DNA of 64,000 nucleotides from Blattamonas nauphoetae (lineage: Eukaryota > Preaxostyla > Oxymonadida): positions 62,001 to 126,000 of the forward strand of contig JARBJD010000216.1 of assembly GCA_033064195.1 (NCBI GenBank), written 5' to 3'. Positions 33,083-43,585 of the stretch are shown here, in pieces. Each line of letters begins with the position of its first letter. Position 1 is the stretch's first letter. The position numbers and the translations under genes are program-made. The notes under the pieces were generated by a model. It made no database searches. It saw nothing but the letters and a program-made list of their open reading frames with translations, and had not been told where the DNA came from.

Positions 33083-33131
33083 CTCCTCAACACAGCGAGT
33101 TCCCTGAAATGATATTAGGGGTTGGCCTGAT
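33083..33131. repeat. DIRS-like element 2, inverted terminal repeat (left)
   Basis: 49 bp, the reverse complement of 37,922-37,970. The inner sequence differs from element 1's repeat, so the two elements are distinct subfamilies sharing outer ends. Confidence 0.85.
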
Positions 33132-34865
33132 CAAAATATTTCTAACAGAAAATAATGACCTCCTCGTCTTAAACTGCAACACTATCTTTGGCAATATTCG
33201 GATTCGTTATCATGATTACTATTTTCGAGCTCATTTCTATCGAAATACCTCATTTCAACCTTCAACCGTTTACGCCATTCCAGCCTTTGTCAAGGGACTT
33301 GTCGTGATCATGCGACAAGTCATCACATGAGGTTGACTCAGACAACTGCTTCCAAATGTCGATAATTACATCAGATGTTTCCATTTCGACGCCGAACCAA
33401 TTTCGGAAGAATACTTCACGCTCCCAATTCATGCAAAATTCAACTGTTTCACCGTTCATGGCGCTCAAGATAGTGCCATTGAAGTGGAATCAATTGCGGT
33501 TATTGTTCGAAACATCTTCTCGACACAGGGAAAGCAAGTTGAATTGGACGTCGAAACAAAACTCCGTCGACTGCCAGGATGCTATTCAGATTGATATTGC
33601 CATTACGAGAGTCACTGGAGAAACGGGACAGCAGCAATTCACAACGACGAGGAGGCAGGAACAAAGATAGAGTACCAATTCCGTGGAGAACTTCATCCCG
33701 TCCAGCAACGAGGCAACATGAGGGAAGCACCTCTTTATCCTGGAAATTGTTTATCCCCTTCTCATTGAGGTCAAGACACTCGCCACACGGGCCAACACTT
33801 GTCCTATCGGGACAATTTTCCCACGACTCCTAAGTTCAAACAAGCAGGTGCCGATCCTCATAAATGCATGAGACTTTTCGATTCATGGCTCGGAAGATAT
33901 CCGTTCGTCGTTTTTGAGCCAAATGATACTATATCATAACAGTCCGATGTCGATCCAGATCATCAACAGTTGCCGCGATTTCATGCATTATATCTTGCAT
34001 CTTCGGCAAGAATCTGTTGTCCAAGTTACAATCGGCACTAATCCTCAGGCATCTGAGTAGTCCCATCAAAATAGGTAAAACTGGGATCAATTGATGTCAG
34101 TGCCTAAATTTGTACTGAGATCATATTTCAACTCTTTTCCTTTGAGATTTTCTCATTATCACTTCATTAATCATGTTCAATTCACTTCTTGTTTTCACAT
34201 AATGCTCTTCAATATTTCAGACAGCTCTTATTTCCCAAAAACACGCACGATCACAATCACCAACACTTCTTTTTTCGATGTATTCCCTTCATTGACTTTT
34301 GTCAGTGAGAAAAAACCATCAAAGAAGACATAATAACGCATTATCGACTTGTTTTTATAATTATTGTTGTAGAACAAACTGAACAGCAGCACCCAAAGTT
34401 TGCATTTTCATGATCTATGAAGTGACCATTTTCCTTTTTACTTTTTTTTCCATTCAAATATCATATATAAGAAGACTTTTTTGAAATGAAAGAAACGAAA
34501 TGGTATTGTAGGTATTTAGTGGGATCAGATCCGACTGGGATCACTGGGATCAAATCAGAAGCCTGCTAATCCTTGCTTTCAATGGTGAAAAATGGGGGGA
34601 AGTCAAGTTCGACCTCACAACTGAGTACCACCATAAGAAGGAATGAACTCAACACTTTGACGCTTCGATCAACTCAACAAATGAACATTCGCGATTCAAC
34701 AAGGTCATTTCATCTCCTCACCACTCGCATTAACTCGACATCACGAAGTTATCAAGAACAATTGGAAAACATGTTCGTACGGTGGATCCAATGTCAAACG
34801 GCCAAGAACATGTCACAAAAAGACCCAAGGGCATGAGTTAGATCGACCACTCAGGAGAAATTCCA

Positions 34866-35603
34866 ATGCTGGCATGCTCACAGCCAATACTTCGAGCCAG
34901 TCGTGAAGAAAGGGTTCTGAGGGTGAAATCTCATTTCCGAGCTCACAAAATTCCCAGTTCTGGTCGACAATCGCCAATTCTCAATCCTGTATTCCAGTTT
35001 TCAGGATTGCGTCAGCCTCCAACACCATTCTCGACACAACACGAGTTCTTCCACCAGAGGGAAATCACAGACCACTTTGATGAATTTAATACAAACCTGA
35101 AGAAAGCAGAATCGATTTTACAAACAGAAGAAGAACAACACTCATAAATTTGTTCGCTGGAAACGAAAGCAGGAATTAAGAAAGCAACTGCGGTCCCAAG
35201 GCTAACCTTCGTCGAAGATGACAAGAGGGACGTTACCAAGGGACACCTCGCCCTCACCAGTGAGAACGGCATCCTCCCAGCCGCTCTCCCAGAATGTGGC
35301 AAGCAAGACTTCAAACTCACCACCGTCGCTGCGACATCCAACACCGAATTCGTCAACCACGGTTACATATTCAAGTGGACTCACTTTGCTGGCACGATTG
35401 ATGTTGACTTCATTTTCAACGACCGCAAGTTGCTTCTCAGACCGATCTCACCGCCGACCTCGAAATCACCGATGGCGGCAGGTTCACTGTCCAAGCCTTC
35501 AAAGACGCCGAAGGTGCCAAGAGCATCTCTTCCGTTGTTGCTGCGCTCGTTCTCGTACTTGCTCTTGTTTTCTCAGAGAGTGAAAAAAAAAAAAAAAAAA
35601 AAA
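34866..35603 (+). pseudogene. Gene fragment ending in a 22-base A tract, inside element 2
   Basis: Readable pieces include ATSNTEFVNHGYIFKWTHFA, GTIDVDFIFNDRKLLL and SSVVAALVLVLALVFSE, a hydrophobic C-terminal tail like those of GPI-anchored or membrane-anchored surface proteins. The codon choice here is GC-richer than the rest of the element. A run of about 22 A (35,582-35,603) follows at once. This fits a retrocopied surface-protein transcript carried in the element, but the A run is also compatible with a chance homopolymer. Family not recognised. Confidence 0.35.
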
Positions 35604-37008
35604 AACCCTTATCTCAATCTGAACCGGAAGCGAAACGAAGGTTCCATTTTTGAAATTGACACCACTTGACGGTTCAATCGTAGAGAAGAGGAGCGAAGGA
35701 AATCTCCTCTGCATTGTTACAACCCTTCAATCGTCGGGAGCAACTTATTTGTGGATCTGTTTGCGGACACAATGCGCATAAGCGATTTGACAGTGAAATG
35801 TCCATTCGAAGAAGGAATGGACAGTCCGGAGAATGCACAAGTTCAGCTTTCTCCTACAACCCCATCTGTCAAGATGAGTGGGGCCTCCCCAATCAAGCCT
35901 TGCGAATGGAACTCATCACCCTCCTGTAAGAGGACGTCACCACTCTTTCCATCAAAGCTGCTAGTTTCCCGTGCTCCAAACGACGACAAAACGATCTCGA
36001 AGCCGAGAAACTGGTTAGTTGCACCAGACATCGTCAAAGCAATTCCGTTCGAGTGAGTCATTGAAACATAGTGACACGGGCTGCATCTCATTTGTCTCAC
36101 ACGCAACGAAGAGATTGCATCACACTCCAACAGACTGTTCGGTGAGGAGAACCAACGATGCGCTCGTAGAAATCAACAAACAAGGACTGCATACTACCTG
36201 ACCAAGCTTGACACGGAAATACCACAAATTCAACTCGTGATAGCCGTGTACAGACAAGGACTTTTAACTTGACAAATGAAAAGACGATGTGAAGGGGCAC
36301 TCGGCCGACATGTTCAAACAGTACCTGAGAATGCTGATTAAACTGCCAGATTGAGGAAGTGAACGAAGAAGGATAACAATTCAAAAGATATTCAACAACA
36401 CACTTCGCGAGACGCTGGAACAATCAACGACCAATGCGGATTGCATTCACAAGGGATCGTAATGCCACTTGTTCATTGCGGACAAAGTCGATCATGAGTA
36501 GACACTCGTCAAGCCAGAAGCGTTCAGACAAGACTGCAGTCCATTCCATCTTTGAAATTCCATGACATTCATGGTCACAATCCAGGATTCAGGTACCGTC
36601 CAAGCTGTTCCCAGAATATTGACCTGTCACCGAAGGCGAACGATATCGTTGTGTCTGACTTCTGTTAATACGCCAAATTCGAAAAAAAAACACGTCAGCT
36701 TGAGCTCGGAAGTTGGGACCTGATCCTCACTCTGACAGTCTTCCTGGTTCATCACCCTGACAACTCTTGAAGATTCTTGATGATCTTCGGCGGAGGTTGA
36801 TGTTCAACTTTTGTCGAAGCATAGACTCAGGCTGTCCGTTCCGCAACTTCCTCGGACACTTGAAAGAGCGGAGTTGAAATGAATGATACATGTAGTCTAT
36901 CTCTCCTGCTAACACAGGCATATCAGTTGGAGAGAAGCCATGTTGAAGAGGGGAAGCAGGCGTTGATTCTGGAAGTGTTAGCCTGAATCGTCAATATCAG
37001 GATTCGGG

Positions 37009-37305
37009 ATGAGATCCCACACAAACAGTGAGTCGAGTTGTCTCCTCACAAACAGTGGGTCGAGTTGTTCTCCCCACACAAACAGTGAGTTGAGTTATCT
37101 CCTCACAAACAGTGGGTCGAGTTGTTCTCCCCACACACACTGTGAGTCGAGTTGTCTCCTCACAAACAGCGGGTCGAGTTGTTCTCCCCACACACACTGT
37201 GAGTCGAGTTGTCTCCTCACAAACAGTGGGTCGAGTTGTTCTCCCCACACACACTGTGAGTCGAGTTGTCTCCTCACAAACAGTGTGTTGAGTTGTTCTC
37301 CCCAC
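37009..37305. repeat. 57-bp tandem repeat inside element 2
   Basis: Four to five copies of a 57-bp unit built from two half-units (CAGTGGGTCGAGTTGTTCTC and GAGTCGAGTTGTCTCCTCAC). The period is a multiple of three, so both strands stay open by default (19-residue repeat GRTTRPTVCEETTRLTVCV on the minus strand). Probably a minisatellite, not a protein domain. Confidence 0.85.
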
Positions 37306-37614
37306 CTCAGCGTGAAGCGCGAGGATAGTAGGAGATGGTATGCAACTGATCCAGTTGGGATCGATGTGGAGGGGCGCTGAGTCAGGGAGACTGTGATGTG
37401 GAAGCAGTATCGCAGTGGAATCAAGGCACTCCCCATCACTGTCATTGTGGAAGCCCAGCTCCCCTCCGATTTCTCATTCATTTTGAGTCAGAACTTGCAC
37501 AGAGTTGGTGCCAGCCCGAGTGGGGTCACGGCCTGACTCTCATCTCTTGGAAGGAATAACAAAGAAGGCTTTCTCCTTTTTTACTTCTCTCTCTTTCAGC
37601 TTTTCCTTTCAACA

Positions 37615-37692
37615 CTCGCTGTGTTGAGGAGCCCTCGTTTGGGCTTGGAGTGACCAGAGGGAACTCCTCCAAGACAAACGAGTGCTCCTCAA
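37615..37692. repeat. DIRS-like element 2, internal complementary region
   Basis: It holds complements of both outer ends fused at 37,668/37,669, the same arrangement as 3,636-3,713 in element 1. Confidence 0.88.
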
Positions 37693-37921
37693 CCTGCAAC
37701 TCTGCCACACAACCTGGCAAGTTCTGGCTTTTTCACTTTACTTCGTCTATTTAGACCATTTGGCAAGTTTTTGTTCCCTGTTAGGGATTTCTTGCCCATA
37801 AAGCTTTTTTGTTTTCCTCAACGGCCCCATTATGGGGTAAACCAACCTGTGAACTCTAAGTTCCCCGTTGGGATTTCTGGAACAGATAAATCTTATTATT
37901 GGTTTTCTGTTTTCACATTTT

Positions 37922-37970
37922 ATCAGGCCAACCCCTAATATCATTTCAGGGAACTCGCTGTGTTGAGGAG
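37922..37970. repeat. DIRS-like element 2, inverted terminal repeat (right)
   Basis: Partner of 33,083-33,131. Confidence 0.85.
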
Positions 37971-37986
37971 CACTCGTTTGTCTTGG

Positions 37987-38205
37987 ATGAGTTCAGACTC
38001 AGAAGACTTCCTCCACCATTCAGCGAACGAATCGATGTTCCATAAAGATGGTTCGAACACGACGACACAACACTCCCAACAATCGACTGACCAAACCAAC
38101 TCCCAACTTCAATCCCTTCACATTCGCAGCGTGATGTCATGTTCACAAGAACACAACCAACCAACGATGTCGACACTGATTTCCTCTCCACATCATTTCC
38201 AGCTC
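37987..38205 (-). pseudogene. Receptor gene 2, short middle segment
   Basis: About 73 codons (KSVSTSLVGCVLVNMTSRCE, EVGSWFGQSIVGSVVSSCSN, GTSIRSLNGGGSLLSLNSS) matching 12,508-12,725 of gene 1. It is stranded between the DIRS-like element on one side and the TIR element on the other. The frame is open. Confidence 0.85.
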
Positions 38206-39058
38206 TTGGCTTGGGTCCGCATGTCCTGCCTGTCCTGTCCTGTAGGACAACCAAAAAGAGGAGGACAATTTGGATAAAAGTGACGATGGCAAGAATTGAA
38301 CCAGACTCTTGCTTCGTCTGAGAGTGAAAACATGAAATGAAAAATGAGGATAAAGTGGAGAGAATTATGAACTTTTTCTGATTTCGAATCAGTTCAATAG
38401 TGTTTTTTCACACTCTTTTGATGAAAATCGCGAAAGTTGTCCAAAAGGGGTCGATCAGCCCACCATAGGACAATCTGAAATCGGGCTCAAACCATAGGAC
38501 ATGGAAGGTATTTGAGGTCTTCACAATACTTGCGTCTCGTTTTCACAATAAAATCGAAGGAGGACAATTGTCCTGTCCTGTCCTATCGTGTCCTATGGTG
38601 GCCCGATCTGTCCTCTCAAACCATCATTTTTCTTTTTTTCCCTTCAATTCTGCTAAATGGAACCTTTGTCAACGGAGACTGAATCGGAGATGAACCTTGA
38701 ATGTTCTTTTCTCGAAATTAACTTCATTTTTAACTCTCTCTTCTGTTTTTGACAGTTGATCTTGTGATCGAGTTGTCCTCTGGATTATCGAATAACAATG
38801 ACATGTTAGCAGATAATGAATTATGTTGACTCTCACATTGTATTTTTTATTCTCTTTTTTCCATTCTTATGTCAATTCAAAAAGAATAGACATCATCTTC
38901 CCCCAGCTTGTTTGAACGACTGAGGATCGTGTGATTTATCCACACAACTGTCTACCAGTATGCATTCTTCTTATTGCAGTACTCATATTAACCCAATTAA
39001 CTACTTTGTCTTCGGATAGCACTCATGTTCGTCCTGAAATATGAACTCTTCAAAATGA

Positions 39059-39337
39059 ATGGAAAATGAATTGAAAAGAAGACCCGCATTCCTTCAAAAC
39101 CTTCCTCAAGAGGATCTGAACAGGATTGTGGATGTGAATCGTGTTCTATCTTGTATTGATGTGAAACCATCAACAAATGAGCCAATCAGTCCTGTCATCT
39201 CTCAAGGACATGTCGTTTTCACCATCAAGTCCGTAAAAAAGAGGGATAAGGACTTCGGATTTGAAGGTCTTCGACATATTCTTTTGCATTTGCTCGTCTC
39301 TCATTTTGGAGGAGATCGCCACAATACAGGTCTGTAG
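39059..39337 (+). CDS. Small ORF carried in the 3.1-kb TIR element
   Basis: 92 codons: MENELKRRPAFLQNLPQEDL, NRIVDVNRVLSCIDVKPSTN, then VFTIKSVKKRDKDFGFEGLR. It looks protein-like (helical, charged) and may be a captured host 5' exon; a GT-bearing sequence (GTCTGTAG) follows near its end, but I cannot demonstrate splicing. No family recognised. Confidence 0.3.
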   Translation: MENELKRRPAFLQNLPQEDLNRIVDVNRVLSCIDVKPSTNEPISPVISQGHVVFTIKSVKKRDKDFGFEGLRHILLHLLVSHFGGDRHNTGL

Positions 39338-40130
39338 TTTGTCTTCCTTCCTAATTCAAGATGTTCTTCTGTTCAGAATATCCTCATCCTCTCTTCATCT
39401 GCATCAATGTCTCTTTCTTTTAGATTGTCACTCTCATGGTGTCGATTGGAATGATGGACATTTTCTCTCATCTTCTGACGATCATTCTCTGTGGAAGTGT
39501 CTTATTGTCGCATCGATTAGCTCCGCAAAGGAAGAACTCAGTTTGATACTGTTTATTATGACAAGCCATATCTTTTCCAAATTCTCATCATCAAATCATT
39601 TCTCCTTCCTTGTCTCATCTTCATTGTGGATTCTTCTCACTCTCTCAGTAGGGTGTTCTTCCACTCCCACCATCACATCGAACCCATTCTTACATCTCTC
39701 TCCCCACTCCATCCAGCATTCGCAAAGATCCTCACATCCTCCTTCCACTTAAACTCCACCCTCGACAATTTTATCATCAATCCTTCTTCCAACGTATCTT
39801 AGAGAAAATGAACGAAGGAGCGAACGAATACTTTTGGTCATTGAGGATAATCTAACACAGACAGTGACGAACGCTTCAGACGCCGCTGCTCCCTTCAAAA
39901 CGCCACTTCGGATGGACAAGCCATCAAAACAACCATGCATTTTGGAAAACAAGGATACATTCCCTTCCTGTCGAGCTATTGACGCCACCGCCTTTGATCC
40001 AGACAATTCCCTTCAAGAATACGCCTCATACACTCTTCAAATCGTTTGGAATGCGCTTTTCAAGCAACAAGCCTTGATATTTCCGTTATAGTGACTTTTC
40101 TCGTTTTGTCTGCGATTCTGTTCGGAGACG

Positions 40131-40682
40131 TTGTGCGCGGAGCGATCGTGCTGTTTATTGGAGTTCTGTGCTGTGTGTTGGGGAGGACAGGTGAAGGGTG
40201 TATGTGAGAGAACGTTGTATGCTCTTTGTTCGTTTCTTTTCGAGAGATCCTTTTCTTTTTCTTGGATCATTCTGAACAACATTCTAACTTCCATGATTCT
40301 TGTAGTTTTTCTCTCTTCTTCTGTCCATTCACACTCATCACTTCCTCTTCTCTCGCAGCTCCTTCGATCCATCCGTTTTGGTTTCATCCTGCTCGTTTTG
40401 ATGGGACCGTTGCTGATCATCACTAACCTTTTGTACAACGAGTTGTTTTCGATCTCACTGCCCTGGTTCAATAGTAGTTGGAAGGGAGATGCCAGAAACA
40501 TGAATACAGTGGGGACATGTGTGTTGGGAGGTGAATCAGTTTACCAGAACTTCTTTCGTCTTTCATCACTCACAACGATATCCTTCTCTTATTTTTCGCT
40601 TTTTTCTGTCGTCTCTTCTTTCGTATTTTACTGTATTCTCTCTCATTCTTTCCATCTACCATCAGATCTGACGTCAGACTGA
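40131..40682 (+). CDS. Hydrophobic ORF in the 3.1-kb TIR element
   Basis: 183 codons with three or four hydrophobic stretches (SFSWIILNNILTSMILVVFL, RFGFILLVLMGPLLIITNLL, ISFSYFSLFSVVSSFVFYCI), so potentially a small membrane protein or its remnant. The T-rich composition of the strand produces hydrophobic codons by default, so this may be noise. Confidence 0.25.
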   Translation: MCAERSCCLLEFCAVCWGGQVKGVCERTLYALCSFLFERSFSFSWIILNNILTSMILVVFLSSSVHSHSSLPLLSQLLRSIRFGFILLVLMGPLLIITNLLYNELFSISLPWFNSSWKGDARNMNTVGTCVLGGESVYQNFFRLSSLTTISFSYFSLFSVVSSFVFYCILSHSFHLPSDLTSD

Positions 40683-41321
40683 CGACTCACTCCCCTACCT
40701 CTACTCTCTCAACATGGATGTGTACATGCTCATCACAGGGATCTCCATGAGCAACCAGTAAATATATTGCGATTGGAGGCACCATATTGACGAGACAATC
40801 CAGGATCTCTCATGTGGAGGCCGCTTCCCCATGCTTAACGCTATCGACAAAGAAAACACGTTCGCCTTCAATGTCTGACTGATTAACAAAGAATGAGTGC
40901 CCACTCGACGAATGGATGAGTTCAACGGAAGTAGGGATGGGCAATCTGAGTCGGTTGTTCCCATCCCTTGATCCGGTGTTAATCTGATTGTTCATCCTTT
41001 CAAACGACGCTACTGTCTTGTGGTTTTCCAATTGTGTGAGGGAGGTGGTCTGTTTCGAGTGTTCTAATTGATCATCAACTTGATCTGACCATCAAAGTTT
41101 TATTTATCTTGGTCAAACCTGATTCCCTCTTTTCACATCTGATTCACCCAAAAAGAACGTAAAAACACACTCTGCATTTCACAAAAAGTAAATTCCTTCA
41201 TATCACATCATCTTTAGGGATTTTCAACAGAACTCTCATGGAGCCTAATTAAGCGCCAATTTCGATAGGACAATGCTATAGGACATGGGTTTTCAGGGGA
41301 GGACATGCCGACCCAAGCCAA

Positions 41322-42065
41322 TCCAGCTCTGTCCAAGTCCAGTGACCCAATCAGAGGACCTGTCCCCAAAATCAAATCACCATCACGAAGCTCAATCGAA
41401 GTGCCTGTGATCGAAACAGACGGTGTGCAACCCTCAGTTCTGTCTGTTCCGTCCAATCGTCCATGCGATGCTGTTCCAGTCTTGCCAGAGCGAATCGAGT
41501 CGTCACAAATCCCAACCAGAGGAAGAAGAGAAGGAGAGCACGATGACACGTGAGAACTCGATGTCACTGTGATCGAGTTCCAGTCAGTCTCTCCCATCCA
41601 ACAAACCACAAATGGCGAGCATTCCATGTTCGAACGAATCGAGCACAACGACACAACCACACAAGATCCCAACACACGAGCTGTCCCAACTCCTTCAACT
41701 CCACAATCCAACTCCAACGACCACAGACAAACCGAGCTGTTCCTGAACACGAACATCGTCTCAAATCCGACCACATTCCCATCCAACCTGCCAGTCTTCT
41801 TCCCTCCTCTTCCACGAAAATCATCCCAGAATCTGATCCGAGTTTCATTTCCTCTCATCGTCAGATCACTCGATTCCACCACATCATTCGACGCGAAGAA
41901 GTGTCCTCGTGGGAGCAGCAACCATCCTGGCTCAGCATTTCCATGTTCAACAGTGTTTGTGAACGATGTCAGGATTGGTGACAGAGACTGCAATGTTGTG
42001 TCACTGGAATCATCCCAAGCACAGTTCAGACAACTGAAAACGAAAAGAAATCCGAATCGAATCAT
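41322..42065 (-). pseudogene. Receptor gene 2, N-terminal part: signal peptide and first beta-helix turns
   Basis: It starts MIRFGFLFVFSCLNCAWDDS at 42,065 and is about 97-98% identical to gene 1 (12,730-13,469). The signal peptide is followed by residues such as EPGWLLLPRGHFFASNDVVE and CGVEGVGTARVLGSCVVVSL. The open frame is undamaged up to the TIR element. With the pieces at 37,987-38,205, 31,808-33,045 and 28,641-31,839 it makes one interrupted host gene, shorter than gene 1 because it has far fewer Ig-like modules. Confidence 0.85.
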
Positions 42066-43585
42066 TGCGAATTGATCTCTGCGAATGTTGTCCCATTATG
42101 CGATGCTTTCCCAATTGCATTCTGCGGTATTGGAAAGAGATAGATCTCATTTTCCAGGTCAATGTTGATCACACTCATTTGTTCCGTTTTTTTTACAATT
42201 CTCCGGTAATTCCTGGATCTGTCGAGACAAGCGTTCAATTTGAAACATCTTCGAGAATATACCCAGTCAAATTGATGTTCTGACCCATTGGATATTTGAG
42301 GAAGGCATGAGAATAATTTGTGATGGGCAGGCCAGTTTGAGCGAGATTGAGTCATATCCAACCTGTCAACATGTGATTTTTGATTCGAAGTGTGACATGC
42401 TTCCCCAATTCTGAAGAGTGGAGGCTTTTTTCGTGGCCAATTTCGGTCAGTTCGCTGTGAACTGTTTCTCGCCCATTTTCAGAGGCATCCTCAAATCACA
42501 CGCTCACGAATCGATGAGTTTATCCCCACTGGGATTGTCCATTCATCCGAAGTCTGGTTGTACAGCATCTCGTCACGTCACGGTTTGACACGAGATCGTG
42601 TCAATCAATTGTGAGAATTCATGTGTGGAGATATCTGAGAAGTCATCGATAGCAGAAGGCTCACAAACGAGGTGAGTCAACACGAATCGGTCTCACAATC
42701 TGACAATAGAACCACAAAACGCAAGTTCGTCGCAATTGAAGAATCGTTCTTTCACCATATCTCACATGACAACACAGAGATCTCCATGTATTCAAATTGG
42801 GGAATTGGGCGAGATGAGGAAGTTTACGTTTCGGATGCAAGCGGCTCCAGTGGAATATCAACGGAATGAACAGCGGGTGATTGACGAGTCAGTGAAATCG
42901 TTCGTGCAACAGAGTGGATGAATCGGTGGACTCTCCAAAGTCAAGTTCCAGATCTTTGTGACACAGGACAGAAATGAGGAGAGTTCATCGAAAAAACCCA
43001 CTCCTTCAAATCATTCTGGGAAACCCGAAGTGAATGAGGAAGGAGGGATTTAAGCAAATGACAATGATGATATCAGACGAGTTCATCCTTCAGAAAATGA
43101 TTTCTCACGAGTTGAAACGATTGGATGGTTGATGTGTGTTTGTGATAGAAGCCAAACTTTGGGGTGATCTCCGACTGTCAACTTTTCATTCGGTCACAAC
43201 CCCTCCCAGAATCGAGTTTCAATGACAATCATCCCGCTGCTGATCAACTGTTTTATATTTGGAAGTTCCTATCCAGAAGTTCTGCCGTCCCTGGCCGAAT
43301 CCTTTTTTCCACTTCAAATGAAGAAACTCTGAATGGATGTGTCGTGTGGTTCCCCCCACAGAGGGTATATGAATTGAACACGCTGTTGTTCCACTCAATG
43401 ATTACTGCAATCCACAGTTTCTCTGACACTCCGTCGCGAATTGTTTAAACCGGATCGACCGTTGGAAGCCTGATTGATATTGTGAACTCAACGACAACCC
43501 TCTCCCATCTCTGTTTCCACCCGTCAGAAATCCGCTCAGTGAGAGTGGGAATCTCATCCGTTGTGAAGATAATTGAGAGTGAAAT
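42066..43585. other. Upstream flank of receptor gene 2 and decayed sequence
   Basis: 42,066-42,660 matches 13,470-14,004 plus 14,483-14,565; 42,690-43,585 matches 16,215-17,125. It is thus the same region as unit 1 without the MITE and the 9-bp-duplication element. No intact gene; a 65-codon reading at 42,672-42,869 (KFVAIEESFFHHISHDNTEI) is shared with unit 1. Confidence 0.5.

Larger units (their letters stand above)
33046..37986 (+). mobile_element. Second DIRS-like element (non-autonomous or decayed) in receptor gene 2
   Basis: The insertion site is exact: GAATG at 33,041-33,045 and ATGAGTTCAG at 37,987 rejoin to the uninterrupted gene 1 sequence, without target duplication. Outer ends match element 1 (AGGAGTTCCC...CGTTTGTCTTGG), in the opposite orientation. 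Inverted repeats of 49 bp lie at 33,083-33,131 and 37,922-37,970. The internal complementary region is 37,615-37,692, with its junction at 37,668/37,669. About 150 bp beyond it (37,740-37,900) also match element 1 (3,380-3,540). The body (33,140-37,560) shows no recognisable RT, RNase H or recombinase; it is many times broken or was replaced by other sequence. Older or unrelated to a still-active lineage. Confidence 0.85.
38206..41321. mobile_element. 3.1-kb TIR DNA element with 8-bp target duplication, in receptor gene 2
   Basis: TCCAGCTC is duplicated at 38,198-38,205 and 41,322-41,329. The inverted ends begin TTGGCTTGGGTC(C/G)GCATGTCCT. Copies of AGGACA/TGTCCT crowd the first ~380 and last ~60 bases, as expected for subterminal transposase-binding repeats. 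No transposase is recognisable. Interior ORFs are short: 39,059-39,337 (FLQNLPQEDLNRIVDVNRVL), 39,834-40,091, and a hydrophobic 183-codon frame at 40,131-40,682. The duplication length suits hAT, P or Merlin-like elements; the ends match none that I know. Confidence 0.85.

Noticed and set aside
37009-37380. Protein-coding repeats (19-residue unit)
   Set aside because: The 57-bp period keeps several frames open on both strands automatically; better explained as a minisatellite.
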